The translations under genes were made by a program, and so were the position numbers. A stretch of 64,000 bases of DNA from Mycobacterium lacus (GTDB lineage: Bacteria; Actinomycetota; Actinomycetes; Mycobacteriales; Mycobacteriaceae): positions 3,233,952-3,297,951 of the forward strand of contig NZ_AP022581.1 of NCBI RefSeq assembly GCF_010731535.1, given 5' to 3'. Shown piece by piece: positions 1-9,777 of this stretch. The notes under the pieces are model-generated. The model ran no database searches and was not told where the DNA came from. It saw only the letters and a program-made list of their open reading frames with translations. Numbering within the stretch: position 1 is the stretch's first letter; each line of letters starts with the position of its first letter.

Positions 1-77
1 CCATCCCCACGCGGCGATGCACACACTGGCGAGGTTCGAAGCGCCAACCGTCGTCCGCCGAAAGCCGCGCTTTTCGG

Positions 78-150
78 TGGAGCTAAGGGGACTCGAACCC
101 CTGACCCCCACACTGCCAGTGTGGTGCGCTACCAGCTGCGCCATAGCCCC
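78..150 (-). tRNA. tRNA-Ala (anticodon GGC)
   Basis: Read on the minus strand this folds as a standard 73-nt tRNA. The acceptor stem GGGGCTA pairs with TAGCTCC, the D-arm GCGC pairs with GCGC, the anticodon stem CCACA/TGTGG encloses the loop CTGGCAG, and the T-arm contains TTCGAGT. The anticodon GGC reads alanine codon GCC. The discriminator is A, and the CCA end is not fully encoded (CC then G), so it must be completed after transcription. Confidence 0.96.
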
Positions 151-216
151 GAGAAGTTGTGCCCATCGAAGCTACACCACTGTCAAGATGGGTTCAAAGT
201 CCCTGGTCACTGCCGC

Positions 217-1848
<1,632 letters not shown>

Positions 1849-1916
1849 GGGTACCAATTCTGCCCGCAGGCCCTACGCTGCGAAGCGATCACCGGCACAC
1901 CGAAGGGAATCGACGA

Positions 1917-2315
1917 GTGGCAAACCACGACTATCGCGAGTTGGCCGCGATTTTCGCCGGCGGGGGATTGGGTGCGCTGGCTCGAGCCGCGCTGGGCATG
2001 CTGGCCGTCCCCGACCCGGCGCGGTGGCCCTGGCCGACGTTCACCGTCAACATCGTGGGCGCCTTCCTGGTGGGCTACTTCACCACCCGGCTGCTGGAAC
2101 GGCTGCCGTTGTCGAGTTATCGGCGCCCGCTGCTCGGCACCGGATTGTGCGGTGGCCTGACCACGTTCTCGACGATGCAGGTCGAGACGCTGAAGATGAT
2201 CGAACACGGCCATTGGGCGTTGGCCGCCGGCTACACCGTCACCAGCATCGTGCTGGGATTTCTGGCGGTGCACCTGGCCACGGTGGTGGTACGCCGAGTG
2301 CGGATACGTTCGTGA
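1917..2315 (+). CDS. crcB1: CrcB/Fluc fluoride channel subunit 1
   Basis: This 132-residue inner-membrane protein has four hydrophobic segments and the Fluc signature [13 protein letters not shown]. Fluc proteins are dual-topology or paired dimers that export fluoride through a narrow anion channel. The start is GTG at 1917, preceded by an AAGGGA-like ribosome site about 10 bases upstream. The stop codon overlaps the GTG start of the second crcB gene (GTGA), so the two subunits are almost certainly translated together as a heterodimer. I looked for a fluoride riboswitch in the short gap behind pgmA and saw none. Confidence 0.93.
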   Translation: MANHDYRELAAIFAGGGLGALARAALGMLAVPDPARWPWPTFTVNIVGAFLVGYFTTRLLERLPLSSYRRPLLGTGLCGGLTTFSTMQVETLKMIEHGHWALAAGYTVTSIVLGFLAVHLATVVVRRVRIRS

Positions 2316-2686
2316 CGGCGACGACGGCCGCCCTCTGGCTCGGCGTACTGCTGGTCGGCGGCATCGGGTCCGTATCGCGTTTTCTGGTGGATCGCGCGGT
2401 CGCCCGCGGGATGGCCCGGGCGTTTCCCTACGGCACGCTGACGGTGAACATCAGCGGCGCCGCCCTGCTCGGGTTTCTCGGCGGCCTGGCGCTGTCCAGG
2501 GATGCGGCCCTGCTGGCCGGCACCGCGTTCGTCGGCGCCTACACCACCTTTTCCACCTGGATGCTGGAAACCCAGCGGCTCAGCGAGGAGCGCCAGATGC
2601 TTTGGGCGTTCGCCAACATCGGAGTCAGCGTCGTGCTCGGCTTGGCCGCCGCGCTGATCGGGCAATGGGTCGCGCAGCAGGTATGA
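2312..2686 (+). CDS. crcB2: CrcB/Fluc fluoride channel subunit 2
   Basis: Second Fluc subunit, 124 residues, with TM helices and the motif [13 protein letters not shown] in the equivalent place to crcB1. The start is GTG at 2312, overlapping the crcB1 stop by four bases. An alternative reading that runs further upstream in this frame is antisense and out-of-frame noise over crcB1. Paired crcB genes normally encode the two oppositely oriented halves of one fluoride channel. The stop in turn overlaps the ATG of a short DUF190 remnant, so a third gene was once part of this operon. Confidence 0.93.
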   Translation: MTATTAALWLGVLLVGGIGSVSRFLVDRAVARGMARAFPYGTLTVNISGAALLGFLGGLALSRDAALLAGTAFVGAYTTFSTWMLETQRLSEERQMLWAFANIGVSVVLGLAAALIGQWVAQQV

Positions 2687-2868
2687 ACCAGCAATGCCTG
2701 AAGTTGACCGCGTACTTCGGTGAGCGCCAACGCGCGATCGGCCCAACCCGCGGGTTTCTGGCCGATGCGATGCTGGATCTGTTCGGTGCATTTCGGGCTG
2801 ACGATCGTCTCACCGCCTGCGGAATCAGCGGCCTTGGAGCAGCCTCGCGAGGACGGCCGCATGGCTGA
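2683..2868 (+). pseudogene. Truncated DUF190 protein (Rv3071-like remnant)
   Basis: The ATG at 2683 overlaps the crcB2 stop (ATGA). The first 35 or so residues ([18 protein letters not shown], then FLADAMLDLFGA) match the N-terminus of DUF190 proteins. Such a protein follows crcB2 in M. tuberculosis as I recall, where it is several hundred residues long. Here the frame diverges after MLDLFG and stops at 61 residues, and its tail overlaps the convergent DUF488 gene. The simplest reading is a deletion that removed most of this gene and whatever lay between it and the DUF488 gene. A translated short product is possible but a working DUF190 fold is unlikely. Confidence 0.6.
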
Positions 2869-3178
2869 TCTCCACCTCGCGAACGGCGGTCACCAATGTC
2901 ACGACGCCGCGCTGGGTCAGCGTGCGCAGCTCCTCGAGCGCGGCGCTGTCGGAGAGCTCCCGCTCGTAGCGCGACGCGAATTCGTCGAACCTTTCGGGCC
3001 GGTGCTGATACCACTCGCGCAGTTCCTTCGACGGCGCGACATCCTGGCACCAGATGCCCACCCGTGGGTCGTCCTTGCGGATGCCTCGCGGCCAGATGCG
3101 ATCGACCAGGACGCGCTGGCCGTCGTCGGGGTCGACGTCTTCATAGATCCGCGCCGTCCGGATCCGGCTGGGCGACAT
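2825..3178 (-). CDS. DUF488 family protein
   Basis: The product has 117 residues, starting at ATG 3178 (MSPSRIRTARIYEDVDP). The family hallmarks VLVDRIWPRG near the N-terminus and WYQHRPERFDEFASRYERE in the middle are present. DUF488 proteins are small cytosolic proteins of unknown biochemical role, often near stress or redox genes. The start lies 12 bases after the stop of the citrate-lyase-like gene, with an AGGCGG-like ribosome site in the gap, so it is the last gene of the tetR-hpcH-DUF488 operon. The longer upstream reading frame is antisense noise. Confidence 0.85.
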   Translation of the reverse strand: MSPSRIRTARIYEDVDPDDGQRVLVDRIWPRGIRKDDPRVGIWCQDVAPSKELREWYQHRPERFDEFASRYERELSDSAALEELRTLTQRGVVTLVTAVREVEISHAAVLARLLQGR

Positions 3179-3189
3179 CCAGTCGCCGC

Positions 3190-4107
3190 CTAGTAGTGAT
3201 ACGTGTCCGACGGCGCGGGCATGTGCACCGGTTCGTCCTCGAAGTCGGACACTTCGATGCCGTAGGCCCGGGCCAGCTCGAGGATCTTGGTGGCCCGGGC
3301 AATGCGCGGCAGGTCGGAACCGTTGCGGATCTCTCCCCCGTCGCGCTCGAACTCGGCGAAAAACTCCTTCGCCCAACCGATTTCGTCCGATGAGGGGGAT
3401 AATCCCTCGTTCACCACCACACACTGGTCCGGCGACAGGCAGATCTTGCCGGTCATCCCGAACTCCACGGAGACGGCCGTCGCCTCGATGAGCTTCAGCG
3501 GGTTGGAGCCGATGGTCGGACCGTCGATCGCGCTGGGCAAGCCGGCCGCCTTGGCCGCGATGGTGAAGCGTGACCGGGCGTAAGCGAGGGTGCTGGGGTC
3601 CTCCCCGAAACCGGTGTCGCGCCGGAAGTCGCCGATGCCGAACGCGAGCCGGAAAGTGCCCTTGGCCGCGGCGATCTCGGTGATGCGCTCCAGTCCGCGG
3701 GCCGTTTCGACCAGCGCCACGATCGGCACGCTGGGCAGTCGTTTCGCGGTCTCGGTGATGTGGTCCACCGATTCGACCATCGCCAGCATCACCCCGCCCA
3801 CCGAGCTACCGGCCAGCGTGGCTATATCGTCGGCCCACCACGGGGTACCGAAGCCGTTGATGCGAACCCAGTCGGTGTTGTCGCGGTCGAGCCAACCCAC
3901 GACGTTGTCGCGCGCGGCCTTCTTGTCTTTGGGCGCGACGGCGTCCTCGATGTCGAGCACGACGATGTCGGCGCGGGAACGCGCGGCGGCCTCGAAGCGG
4001 TCGGCGTGCGCGCCATTGACCAATAACCAACTCCGGGCCAGGACCGGATCGATGCGGGAGCCGATGTCGGCCGGATCCACCACGTGGCTGTTGACCTGTT
4101 CATACAT
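3190..4107 (-). CDS. HpcH/HpaI aldolase/citrate lyase beta-subunit-like protein
   Basis: The 305-residue protein belongs to the CitE-like TIM-barrel family that cleaves or condenses beta-hydroxyacyl-CoA compounds using Mg2+. Visible hallmarks are VNGAHADRFEAAARS near the N-terminus, DIEDAVAPKDKKAARDNV (the substrate and Arg/Asp loop), VALVETARGLERI with the metal-binding Glu, and LAFGIGDFRRDTG. M. tuberculosis has an ortholog (Rv3075c as I recall) in the same order. The ATG at 4107 lies inside the end of the upstream tetR gene, so the two are translationally coupled. The exact substrate cannot be told from sequence. Confidence 0.88.
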   Translation of the reverse strand: MYEQVNSHVVDPADIGSRIDPVLARSWLLVNGAHADRFEAAARSRADIVVLDIEDAVAPKDKKAARDNVVGWLDRDNTDWVRINGFGTPWWADDIATLAGSSVGGVMLAMVESVDHITETAKRLPSVPIVALVETARGLERITEIAAAKGTFRLAFGIGDFRRDTGFGEDPSTLAYARSRFTIAAKAAGLPSAIDGPTIGSNPLKLIEATAVSVEFGMTGKICLSPDQCVVVNEGLSPSSDEIGWAKEFFAEFERDGGEIRNGSDLPRIARATKILELARAYGIEVSDFEDEPVHMPAPSDTYHY

Positions 4108-4810
4108 GGGGTGATCTACCGTCTCTTCGGTTCGTCGGTGTTTCCCTAACCGTAGCCACCTCGCCAAACGGATTTCCGGCCGGTGTTTGGAGCACTGCCT
4201 CTAACGGCTGCCTCGCCTCGAACCCCCGCCGCTCGTGGCCCGATGTCAGGCGAAACAGCGCGCGATCCAGCGTCGACAAGATCTCGGTGATGGCGATCTC
4301 GCCGGCGGCAAAACGCCCCACCAGGCCGTAGGCGAGGTTGGACACGATTGGGGGGAGGTCCGCCACGAGATCGGGCTCGGCCTCGGCGAGTACGGCCATG
4401 GCGGCGGGGACGACGGCGTCCAGACCCCGGCTCACCAGCCGCTGACCACCCGGTGCAAAACGCGCGCGGTAATACGCTCTCAGCATGTCCGGGTGACGCT
4501 CCCACGGCTCGAAGATCGTCCGGAATACGCGCATGAGGCCGTCATAGAGGGATTCGTTCGGGTCGGGCGCCTGGGTTGCCAGTCCGGCGTATCGGTTCTC
4601 GTCCATCCAGCACTCGAGGGCGGCCACGATCAGCGCATCCCGGGTCGGATAGCGCCTGTAAATGGTGGCCAAGGATGTCCGCGCGCGCCGCGCGACCTCC
4701 CGCAGCTGCACGGCGTCGTAACCCTCGGTTTCCAGGATGTCGACGACGACGTCGAGGATGCGGTCGTGGCGGCGATCCGCCTCGCCGGTCACAACTTCTG
4801 CGCTAACCAT
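4100..4810 (-). CDS. TetR-family transcriptional regulator
   Basis: The 236-residue regulator has an N-terminal helix-turn-helix (ILDVVVDILETEGYDAVQLR then ARTSLATIYRRYPTRDALI, residues about 17-65) and a C-terminal ligand domain with features such as FEPWERHPDMLRAYYRARF. That pattern resembles KstR-type lipid or steroid sensors, but I do not assign it to a named regulator. It heads an operon with the citrate-lyase-like gene, whose start overlaps its stop by eight bases, and faces the SRPBCC-sulfatase operon. The 20-bp inverted repeat in the shared intergenic region is a candidate operator, but could equally be a dispersed repeat. Confidence 0.88.
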   Translation of the reverse strand: MVSAEVVTGEADRRHDRILDVVVDILETEGYDAVQLREVARRARTSLATIYRRYPTRDALIVAALECWMDENRYAGLATQAPDPNESLYDGLMRVFRTIFEPWERHPDMLRAYYRARFAPGGQRLVSRGLDAVVPAAMAVLAEAEPDLVADLPPIVSNLAYGLVGRFAAGEIAITEILSTLDRALFRLTSGHERRGFEARQPLEAVLQTPAGNPFGEVATVRETPTNRRDGRSPHV

Positions 4811-4866
4811 CGTCGAGTTCGCCCCTTGTCACAGCCGAGTAACAAGGTTACGGTACCCCATCCGGC

Positions 4867-4924
4867 CGAGCAGACGCAGAATCGCACGCGCGAGGTCCGC
4901 GCGATGCGATTCTGCGTCTGCTCG
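4867..4924. repeat. Perfect 20-bp inverted repeat between divergent operons
   Basis: The arms at 4867-4886 (CGAGCAGACGCAGAATCGCA) and 4905-4924 are exact reverse complements. The 18-base centre itself contains CGCGCG at 4887-4892 and again at 4898-4903, so the hairpin can extend further. It lies between the starts of tetR and the SRPBCC gene. The right arm shares the core GCGTCTGCT with a second inverted repeat at 58577-58620, which suggests a dispersed mycobacterial intergenic element. Confidence 0.8.
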
Positions 4925-4971
4925 CGCGCAACAGCCTGAAAGCTTGGCCCGCCATGGTGTTGGATGGCGGG

Positions 4972-5421
4972 GTGGCAGACATCAGCCGACGCCGCACGAT
5001 AGCGGCGCCGCGGCAGGCGGTCTGGGACGTACTGGCCGACCTCGGCGCCGTGAGTTCGTGGGCCGACAACGTCGACCACTCGTGCGTCATGAACCGCGGC
5101 CCCGGCGGCGCGCCGTTGGGCACCACCCGCCGCGTACAGATGGGTCGCAACGCGCTGGTGGAGCGCGTCATCGAGTTCGACCCGCCCGCGACGCTGGCGT
5201 ATCGCATCGAGGGCCTCCCCACCCGGTTGGGCAAGGTCGTCAATCGCTGGACGCTGCGCCCAACCGGTGACGCGACCCTGGTGACACTGACCAGCTCGGT
5301 CGAGATTGGCGCCGGCCCGCCGGCTCGCCTGGCGGAGTGGGCCGCACTCCGCGTCATCGCCAAGCAGTCCGCCGTGTTGCTCGCCGGGCTGGCGCATCGA
5401 TGGGAGAACACGCATGCCTGA
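4972..5421 (+). CDS. SRPBCC (polyketide cyclase/START-like) protein
   Basis: This is a small helix-grip protein of about 149 residues. Typical family features are IAAPRQAVWDVLADLGAVSSWADNVDHS at the N-terminus, split by the strand turn, and the later strands ATLAYRIEGLP and NRWTLRPTG. Such proteins bind hydrophobic ligands in a central cavity. I prefer GTG 4972 (MADISRRR) because a GGATGG ribosome site lies five bases before it; ATG 4954 is in frame and would add six residues. The stop overlaps the start of the sulfatase gene (ATGCCTGA), so the two are co-translated. M. tuberculosis Rv3076-Rv3077 has the same pair. Confidence 0.82.
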   Translation: MADISRRRTIAAPRQAVWDVLADLGAVSSWADNVDHSCVMNRGPGGAPLGTTRRVQMGRNALVERVIEFDPPATLAYRIEGLPTRLGKVVNRWTLRPTGDATLVTLTSSVEIGAGPPARLAEWAALRVIAKQSAVLLAGLAHRWENTHA

Positions 5422-7261
5422 CCGTCCCGACATCGTCATCCTGATGACCGACGAGGAGCGTGCGGCGCCGCCGTACGAGTCGGCCGACGTGCTCTCCTGG
5501 CGCCAGCGGACGCTGCGAGGACGCGGTTGGTTCGACGAGCACGGGGTCAGTTTCACGCGGCATTACACCGGCTCGTTGGCGTGCGTGCCCAGCCGCCCAA
5601 CGATTTTCACCGGACAGTATCCGGATCTGCATGGCGTCACGCAGACCGACGGCATCGGCAAGCGATTCGACGACTCCCGGCTGCGCTGGCTGCGTGCCGG
5701 CGAGGTGCCGACCCTGGGCAACTGGTTTCGCGCGGCGGGCTATGACACCCACTACGACGGCAAGTGGCACATCTCGCACGCCGACCTGCCCGACCCGACA
5801 ACTGGCGGATCGCTGGCCACCAACGACGACGACGGCGTCGTCGACCCGGCCGCGGTGCGGCGCTACCTCGACGCCGACCCGCTCGGCCCGTACGGCTTCT
5901 CCGGATGGGTAGGACCCGAGCCGCACGGGGCGGGATTGGCTAACAGCGGTTTTCGCCGCGACCCGCTCATCGCCGATCGTGTCGTCGCGTGGCTGGACGA
6001 CCGCTACGCGCGGCGTCGCGCGGGCGACGCGGCGGCGATGCGCCCGTTCCTCCTGGTGGCCAGCTTCGTCAACCCGCACGACATCGTGCTGTTCCCGGCA
6101 TGGGTACGACGCAGCCCCGTGAAGCGCTCCCCCCTGGATCCGCCGCACGTGCCGGCCGCGCCCACCGCCAACGAGGACCTATCGACAAAGCCGGCCGCCC
6201 AGATCGCTTTCCGCGAGGCGTACTACTCCGGATACGGTCCGGCGGGCGCGGTCAGCCGCAGCTACGAGCGCAACGCCCAGCGCTACCGCGACCTCTACTA
6301 CCGCCTGCATGCCGAGGTCGACGGGCCGATCGACCGGGTGCGCCGCGCGGTCACCGACGGTGGCTCCGGCAACGCCGTCCTGGTGCGCACCTCCGATCAC
6401 GGGGACCTGCTTGGGGCGCACGGCGGACTGCACCAGAAGTGGTTCAACCTGTACGACGAGGCCACCAGGGTGCCGTTCGTCATCGTCCGCGTCGGCGAGA
6501 ATGCGACGCAGGCGCGCACGGTCTCGGCGCCGACGTCGCATGTCGACCTGGTGCCGACGCTGCTCGGCGCGGCGGGCATCGACGTGGAGGCGACGGCCGC
6601 CGCGCTCGCCGAGTCGTTCTCCGAGGTGCATCCGCTGCCCGGCCGTGACCTGATGCCGGTCGTGGACGGGGGGCCGGCGGACGACGGCCGAACCGTCTAC
6701 CTGATGACGCGCGACAACGTGCTCGAAGGCGACACCGGCGCCTCGGCGTTCGCCCGGCAATTGGGTCGGGCCGTGAATCCGCCTGCGCCCCTTCGAATCA
6801 GGGTGCCGGCGCACGTCGCCGCCAACTTCGAGGGTTTGGTCGTGCGGGTGGACGACACGCAGGCCAGGGGCGGCGCCGGGCATCTATGGAAGCTGGTCCG
6901 CACCTTCGACGACCCGGCCACCTGGACCGAGCCCGGGGTGCGTCACCTGGCCACCAACGGCGTTGGCGGCGAGGCCTATCGCACCGATCCGCTCGACGAT
7001 CAATGGGAGCTCTACGACCTGACCGCCGATCCGATCGAGTCCCAGAACCGGTGGACCGACCCCGAACTGCACGAGCTGCGACGGCACCTGCGGATGCAGC
7101 TCAAACAGCAGCGGGCGTCGTCGGTGCCGGAGCGCAACCGGCCCTGGCCGTACGCGAACCGACAGCCGCCCGCCGGCGGGTCGAAGGGTCGGGCGCGGCG
7201 AGTGTTGGGCCGCTTGGGCGGTCGCGTCGGCGGTAGACCGGCCGTCGGGCCGCGCCGATAG
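5414..7261 (+). CDS. Sulfatase family hydrolase
   Basis: The 615-residue alkaline-phosphatase-fold sulfatase contains the formylglycine-forming motif C-V-P-S-R at residues 57-61, followed by PTIFTGQYPDLHG, and metal ligands in VILMTDEE near the N-terminus and VRTSDHGDLLGAHG in the second half. The motif cysteine would be converted to formylglycine to cleave sulfate esters. A C-terminal LYDLTADPIESQNRW segment is also typical. There is no signal peptide, so it is probably cytosolic. The start is ATG 5414, overlapping the SRPBCC stop. Substrate unknown; the M. tuberculosis counterpart (Rv3077) is also uncharacterised as far as I know. Confidence 0.9.
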   Translation: MPDRPDIVILMTDEERAAPPYESADVLSWRQRTLRGRGWFDEHGVSFTRHYTGSLACVPSRPTIFTGQYPDLHGVTQTDGIGKRFDDSRLRWLRAGEVPTLGNWFRAAGYDTHYDGKWHISHADLPDPTTGGSLATNDDDGVVDPAAVRRYLDADPLGPYGFSGWVGPEPHGAGLANSGFRRDPLIADRVVAWLDDRYARRRAGDAAAMRPFLLVASFVNPHDIVLFPAWVRRSPVKRSPLDPPHVPAAPTANEDLSTKPAAQIAFREAYYSGYGPAGAVSRSYERNAQRYRDLYYRLHAEVDGPIDRVRRAVTDGGSGNAVLVRTSDHGDLLGAHGGLHQKWFNLYDEATRVPFVIVRVGENATQARTVSAPTSHVDLVPTLLGAAGIDVEATAAALAESFSEVHPLPGRDLMPVVDGGPADDGRTVYLMTRDNVLEGDTGASAFARQLGRAVNPPAPLRIRVPAHVAANFEGLVVRVDDTQARGGAGHLWKLVRTFDDPATWTEPGVRHLATNGVGGEAYRTDPLDDQWELYDLTADPIESQNRWTDPELHELRRHLRMQLKQQRASSVPERNRPWPYANRQPPAGGSKGRARRVLGRLGGRVGGRPAVGPRR

Positions 7262-7270
7262 GGTTCTGCC

Positions 7271-7672
7271 ATGCAGACTCTGCTGTTCACCCTTGGACTG
7301 GTCCTGTTCCTGCTCGGCCTGCTCACCGGGTTCGCCGTCCCGGCACTGACGAACCCCCGCATGGCGCTGTCGAGCCACCTCGAGGCGGTCCTCAACGGCA
7401 TGTTCCTCGTGCTGCTGGGCCTGCTCTGGCCGCACATCGACCTGCCCGGCGCATGGAAGGTCGCCGTCGTCGTGCTTGTCGTGTACGCCGCCTACGCGAA
7501 CTGGCTGGCGACGCTGTTGGCGGCGGCTTGGGGCGCGGGCCGCAAGCTCGCGCCGATCGCGGCCGGCGGCCACGAGGCGTCGGCGGCCAAGGAGGGATTC
7601 GTCAACTTTCTCTTGCTGTCCCTGGCGGCGTCCATCGTGGTCGGGGTGGTCATCGTCATCGTCGGGCTCTGA
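7271..7672 (+). CDS. hab: Hydroxylaminobenzene mutase-like membrane protein
   Basis: The 133-residue protein has four predicted membrane helices (MQTLLFTLGLVLFLLGLL, a middle pair, and a last helix ending VVIVIVGL) and the family segment ALSSHLEAVLNGMFLVLLG. Hab proteins rearrange hydroxylaminobenzene to aminophenol in nitroaromatic degraders; the true substrate in mycobacteria is unclear. It starts at ATG 7271, nine bases after the sulfatase stop, and is the last gene of the SRPBCC-sulfatase-hab operon, as in M. tuberculosis (Rv3078 as I recall). Confidence 0.86.
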   Translation: MQTLLFTLGLVLFLLGLLTGFAVPALTNPRMALSSHLEAVLNGMFLVLLGLLWPHIDLPGAWKVAVVVLVVYAAYANWLATLLAAAWGAGRKLAPIAAGGHEASAAKEGFVNFLLLSLAASIVVGVVIVIVGL

Positions 7673-7868
7673 CGGCGAACTCAACCGTGCCGCGGTCCTC
7701 GAAGCTGGTCCATGACGGCCTCGATCTCGGTCGCGCGATCATCCCAGCGTGCGAACTTGCGGGACCGGGTCCGACAGCCAGACTCCGGCCCTGTCGAACA
7801 GGACACGAGAGAATAGGGACGGCTTCTCCAAGACCGTGAATTCGGGCTCGATTCCGCACAGACGGGGC

Positions 7869-8258
7869 TTACGCCTCGGACTCGCCGAGGAGGACACGGG
7901 CCAGATCGATGGGCTCAATCTCAACACCGGCAAGGTCGGCATTGAAGTCGGGTCCCACCAAATCACCGCTTTCCTGCATGGTCTTCAGCGGCCCGGCGAT
8001 GAACTCGTCGAGGTCCAACGATGCCGCCTCCCAATCCGCCCACTCCGCCGTGGCGTGCTGGCGCGCATAGGCGGCCGTGGAGAAGATCAGGTGGACCCGG
8101 ACGGGCTCGTCGTCTTCTGCCACGTAGTGGTTTGACTCGACCCACGCTCCCCGCATCTCTGGGCCTACAAGCACCCAGACCTCGCCCGTCGCGCGCACGC
8201 GGTCGACAAAACGCCCATACCGCGCCTGAAGATCGACAGTCAAGTGAAAAGCCACCAC
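7869..8258 (-). CDS. DUF2750 family protein
   Basis: The 129-residue protein has the DUF2750 pattern: RFVDRVRATGEVWVL at the start, EDDEPVRVHLIFSTAAYARQ with a short strand-helix, SLDLDEFIAGPLKTMQ, then a C-terminal GVEIEPIDLARVLLGE. These proteins often occur near immunity or toxin genes but have no established role. The start is one of two tandem GTG codons (8258 or 8255). The about 200 bp between this gene and hab hold a short minus-strand reading frame with no recognisable domain; I see no second gene there. Confidence 0.7.
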   Translation of the reverse strand: MVAFHLTVDLQARYGRFVDRVRATGEVWVLVGPEMRGAWVESNHYVAEDDEPVRVHLIFSTAAYARQHATAEWADWEAASLDLDEFIAGPLKTMQESGDLVGPDFNADLAGVEIEPIDLARVLLGESEA

Positions 8259-8450
8259 TCACCCCTAACCCTTAGAACCCGAACAACTTTCGGTAGCCCA
8301 GCGTGTTTGGGAGCTGGGTGCAACACGCCGTACGCCGCCGGCAGAACCCTACACCGAGCCGATGTTGATCATCCGGCCGCTTTCCTGGGCACACAGATGC
8401 GGCAACACAGCCGCCGATCGACCAAGCGCTGGCATAGTGGCGTCGTCCCG

Positions 8451-8840
8451 CTAGTCCGATGCCTCGCCTGGGGTCCGGCGCGCCGCGCCCCAGAGCCCGA
8501 CACCGATGCCGACGACGGCGCCGCCGAGGCCGACGATTCGCTGGGCGGGCTTCAGCTCGTGACGCACGCTCAGCCCGCCGAGCAGGTCGGACGCATCCGC
8601 GCCGGCGGAGGCGAGGAACCAGCCGCCGGTGTTCTTGCCGCGCAGCGCGGCCGTCGCGAGTAGGCCGCCGATCAATGCGTCGCGATAGCCCATCGACCGC
8701 GACAGCAGCAGCGCCGTCGGCGACGACTCCTGCGCATCCGCTCCCCACAGCCGGTTCGCACGAACGGGGTCGACGAGAAACGAGATGCCCGAGGCGAGCC
8801 GGATGCTGCCCGCGACGAGCGCGACACGATCGATCGACAT
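8451..8840 (-). CDS. Small membrane protein (DUF4267-like)
   Basis: The 129-residue protein starts at ATG 8840 (MSIDRVALVAGSIRLASGIS). It has hydrophobic segments at about residues 8-24, 55-70 and 100-118 and a conserved-looking ALLLSRSMGYRDALIGGLLA stretch. The layout resembles small DUF4267-type membrane proteins. It is transcribed away from the SPFH gene and shares an intergenic region of about 45 bp with it. Function unknown. Confidence 0.6.
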   Translation of the reverse strand: MSIDRVALVAGSIRLASGISFLVDPVRANRLWGADAQESSPTALLLSRSMGYRDALIGGLLATAALRGKNTGGWFLASAGADASDLLGGLSVRHELKPAQRIVGLGGAVVGIGVGLWGAARRTPGEASD

Positions 8841-8886
8841 GGCAGCAGCCTAGGCTTCCACTACCACCTGCAGAAGGAGTCTAGGG

Positions 8887-9771
8887 ATGACGTGGCAGAT
8901 CGTATTCGTGATCATTGGCTTGATCGTCGCCGGCGTAGCGGGCTTGTTCTGGCTGCTCAAACGTAATAGCCAAGGCGCTCGCGCCAAAGCGGTCACGATA
9001 GGCGCACTGGCGGCGGCGGTGCTGTTCTTCTTCTGGGGCTGCTTCACCATCGTCGGAACCCGCCAGATCGCGATCGTCACCACGTTCGGCCGCCCGACCG
9101 GAGTCAGCCTGAACAACGGCTTCCACGCCAAGTGGCCCTGGCAGATGACCCACCAGATGGACGGTGCCATTCAGATCGACAAGTACGTCAAAGTCGGCAA
9201 CCACGACGAGCGCATTATGGTGCGGCTGGGCAACCAATCCACCGCCCTGGCCGACGTCAGCATCCGCTGGCAGCTCAAGCAGCACGCCGCCCCCGAACTG
9301 TTCCAGCAGTACAAGACCTTCGACAACGTGCGCGTCAATCTCATCGAGCGCAATCTGTCGGTCGCGCTCAACGAGGTGTTCGCCGCGTTCAACCCCCTGG
9401 ACCCGCAGAACCTCGACGTCTCCCCGCTGCCGTCACTGGCCAAGCGTGCCGCCGACATCATGCGCCAGGACGTGAGTGGCCAGGTCGACATCTTCGACGT
9501 CAACGTGCCCACGATCCAGTACGACCAGGGCACCGAGGACAAGATCAACCAGCTCAACCAGCAACGCGCCCAGACCTCGATCGCCGTGGAGGCCCAACGG
9601 ACCGCCGAGGCCCAGGCGAAGGCCAACGAGATCCTGTCCCGCTCGATCAGCAACGACCCCAATGTTGTTGTGCAGAACTGCATTACGGCCGCGATCAACA
9701 AGGGGATCAGCCCGCTCGGTTGTTGGCCGGGCAGCTCAGCTCTGCCCACCGTTCCCGTCCCGGGACGCTGA
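8887..9771 (+). CDS. SPFH/band 7 domain membrane protein
   Basis: The 294-residue protein has two N-terminal hydrophobic segments (about residues 4-24 and 38-52) followed by an SPFH domain beginning VGTRQIAIVTTFGRPTGV and ending around residue 235, then a short coiled stretch QRTAEAQAKANEILSRS. SPFH proteins assemble into large cage-like oligomers that organise membrane microdomains. The start is ATG 8887 with a strong AGGAG site at about 8875. The patatin-like gene begins six bases after its stop, so the two form an operon, linking a membrane-domain scaffold with a lipid hydrolase. Confidence 0.87.
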   Translation: MTWQIVFVIIGLIVAGVAGLFWLLKRNSQGARAKAVTIGALAAAVLFFFWGCFTIVGTRQIAIVTTFGRPTGVSLNNGFHAKWPWQMTHQMDGAIQIDKYVKVGNHDERIMVRLGNQSTALADVSIRWQLKQHAAPELFQQYKTFDNVRVNLIERNLSVALNEVFAAFNPLDPQNLDVSPLPSLAKRAADIMRQDVSGQVDIFDVNVPTIQYDQGTEDKINQLNQQRAQTSIAVEAQRTAEAQAKANEILSRSISNDPNVVVQNCITAAINKGISPLGCWPGSSALPTVPVPGR

Positions 9772-9777
9772 ATCCTC

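Noticed and set aside
1849..1916. Possible fluoride riboswitch before crcB1
   Set aside because: The gap of about 70 bases lacks the conserved pseudoknot sequences of the fluoride motif.
7673..7868. Short minus-strand frame between hab and the DUF2750 gene
   Set aside because: A stretch such as CGIEPEFTVLEKPSLFSRVL looks coding-like, but it ends quickly, has no start signal and no family that I can name.
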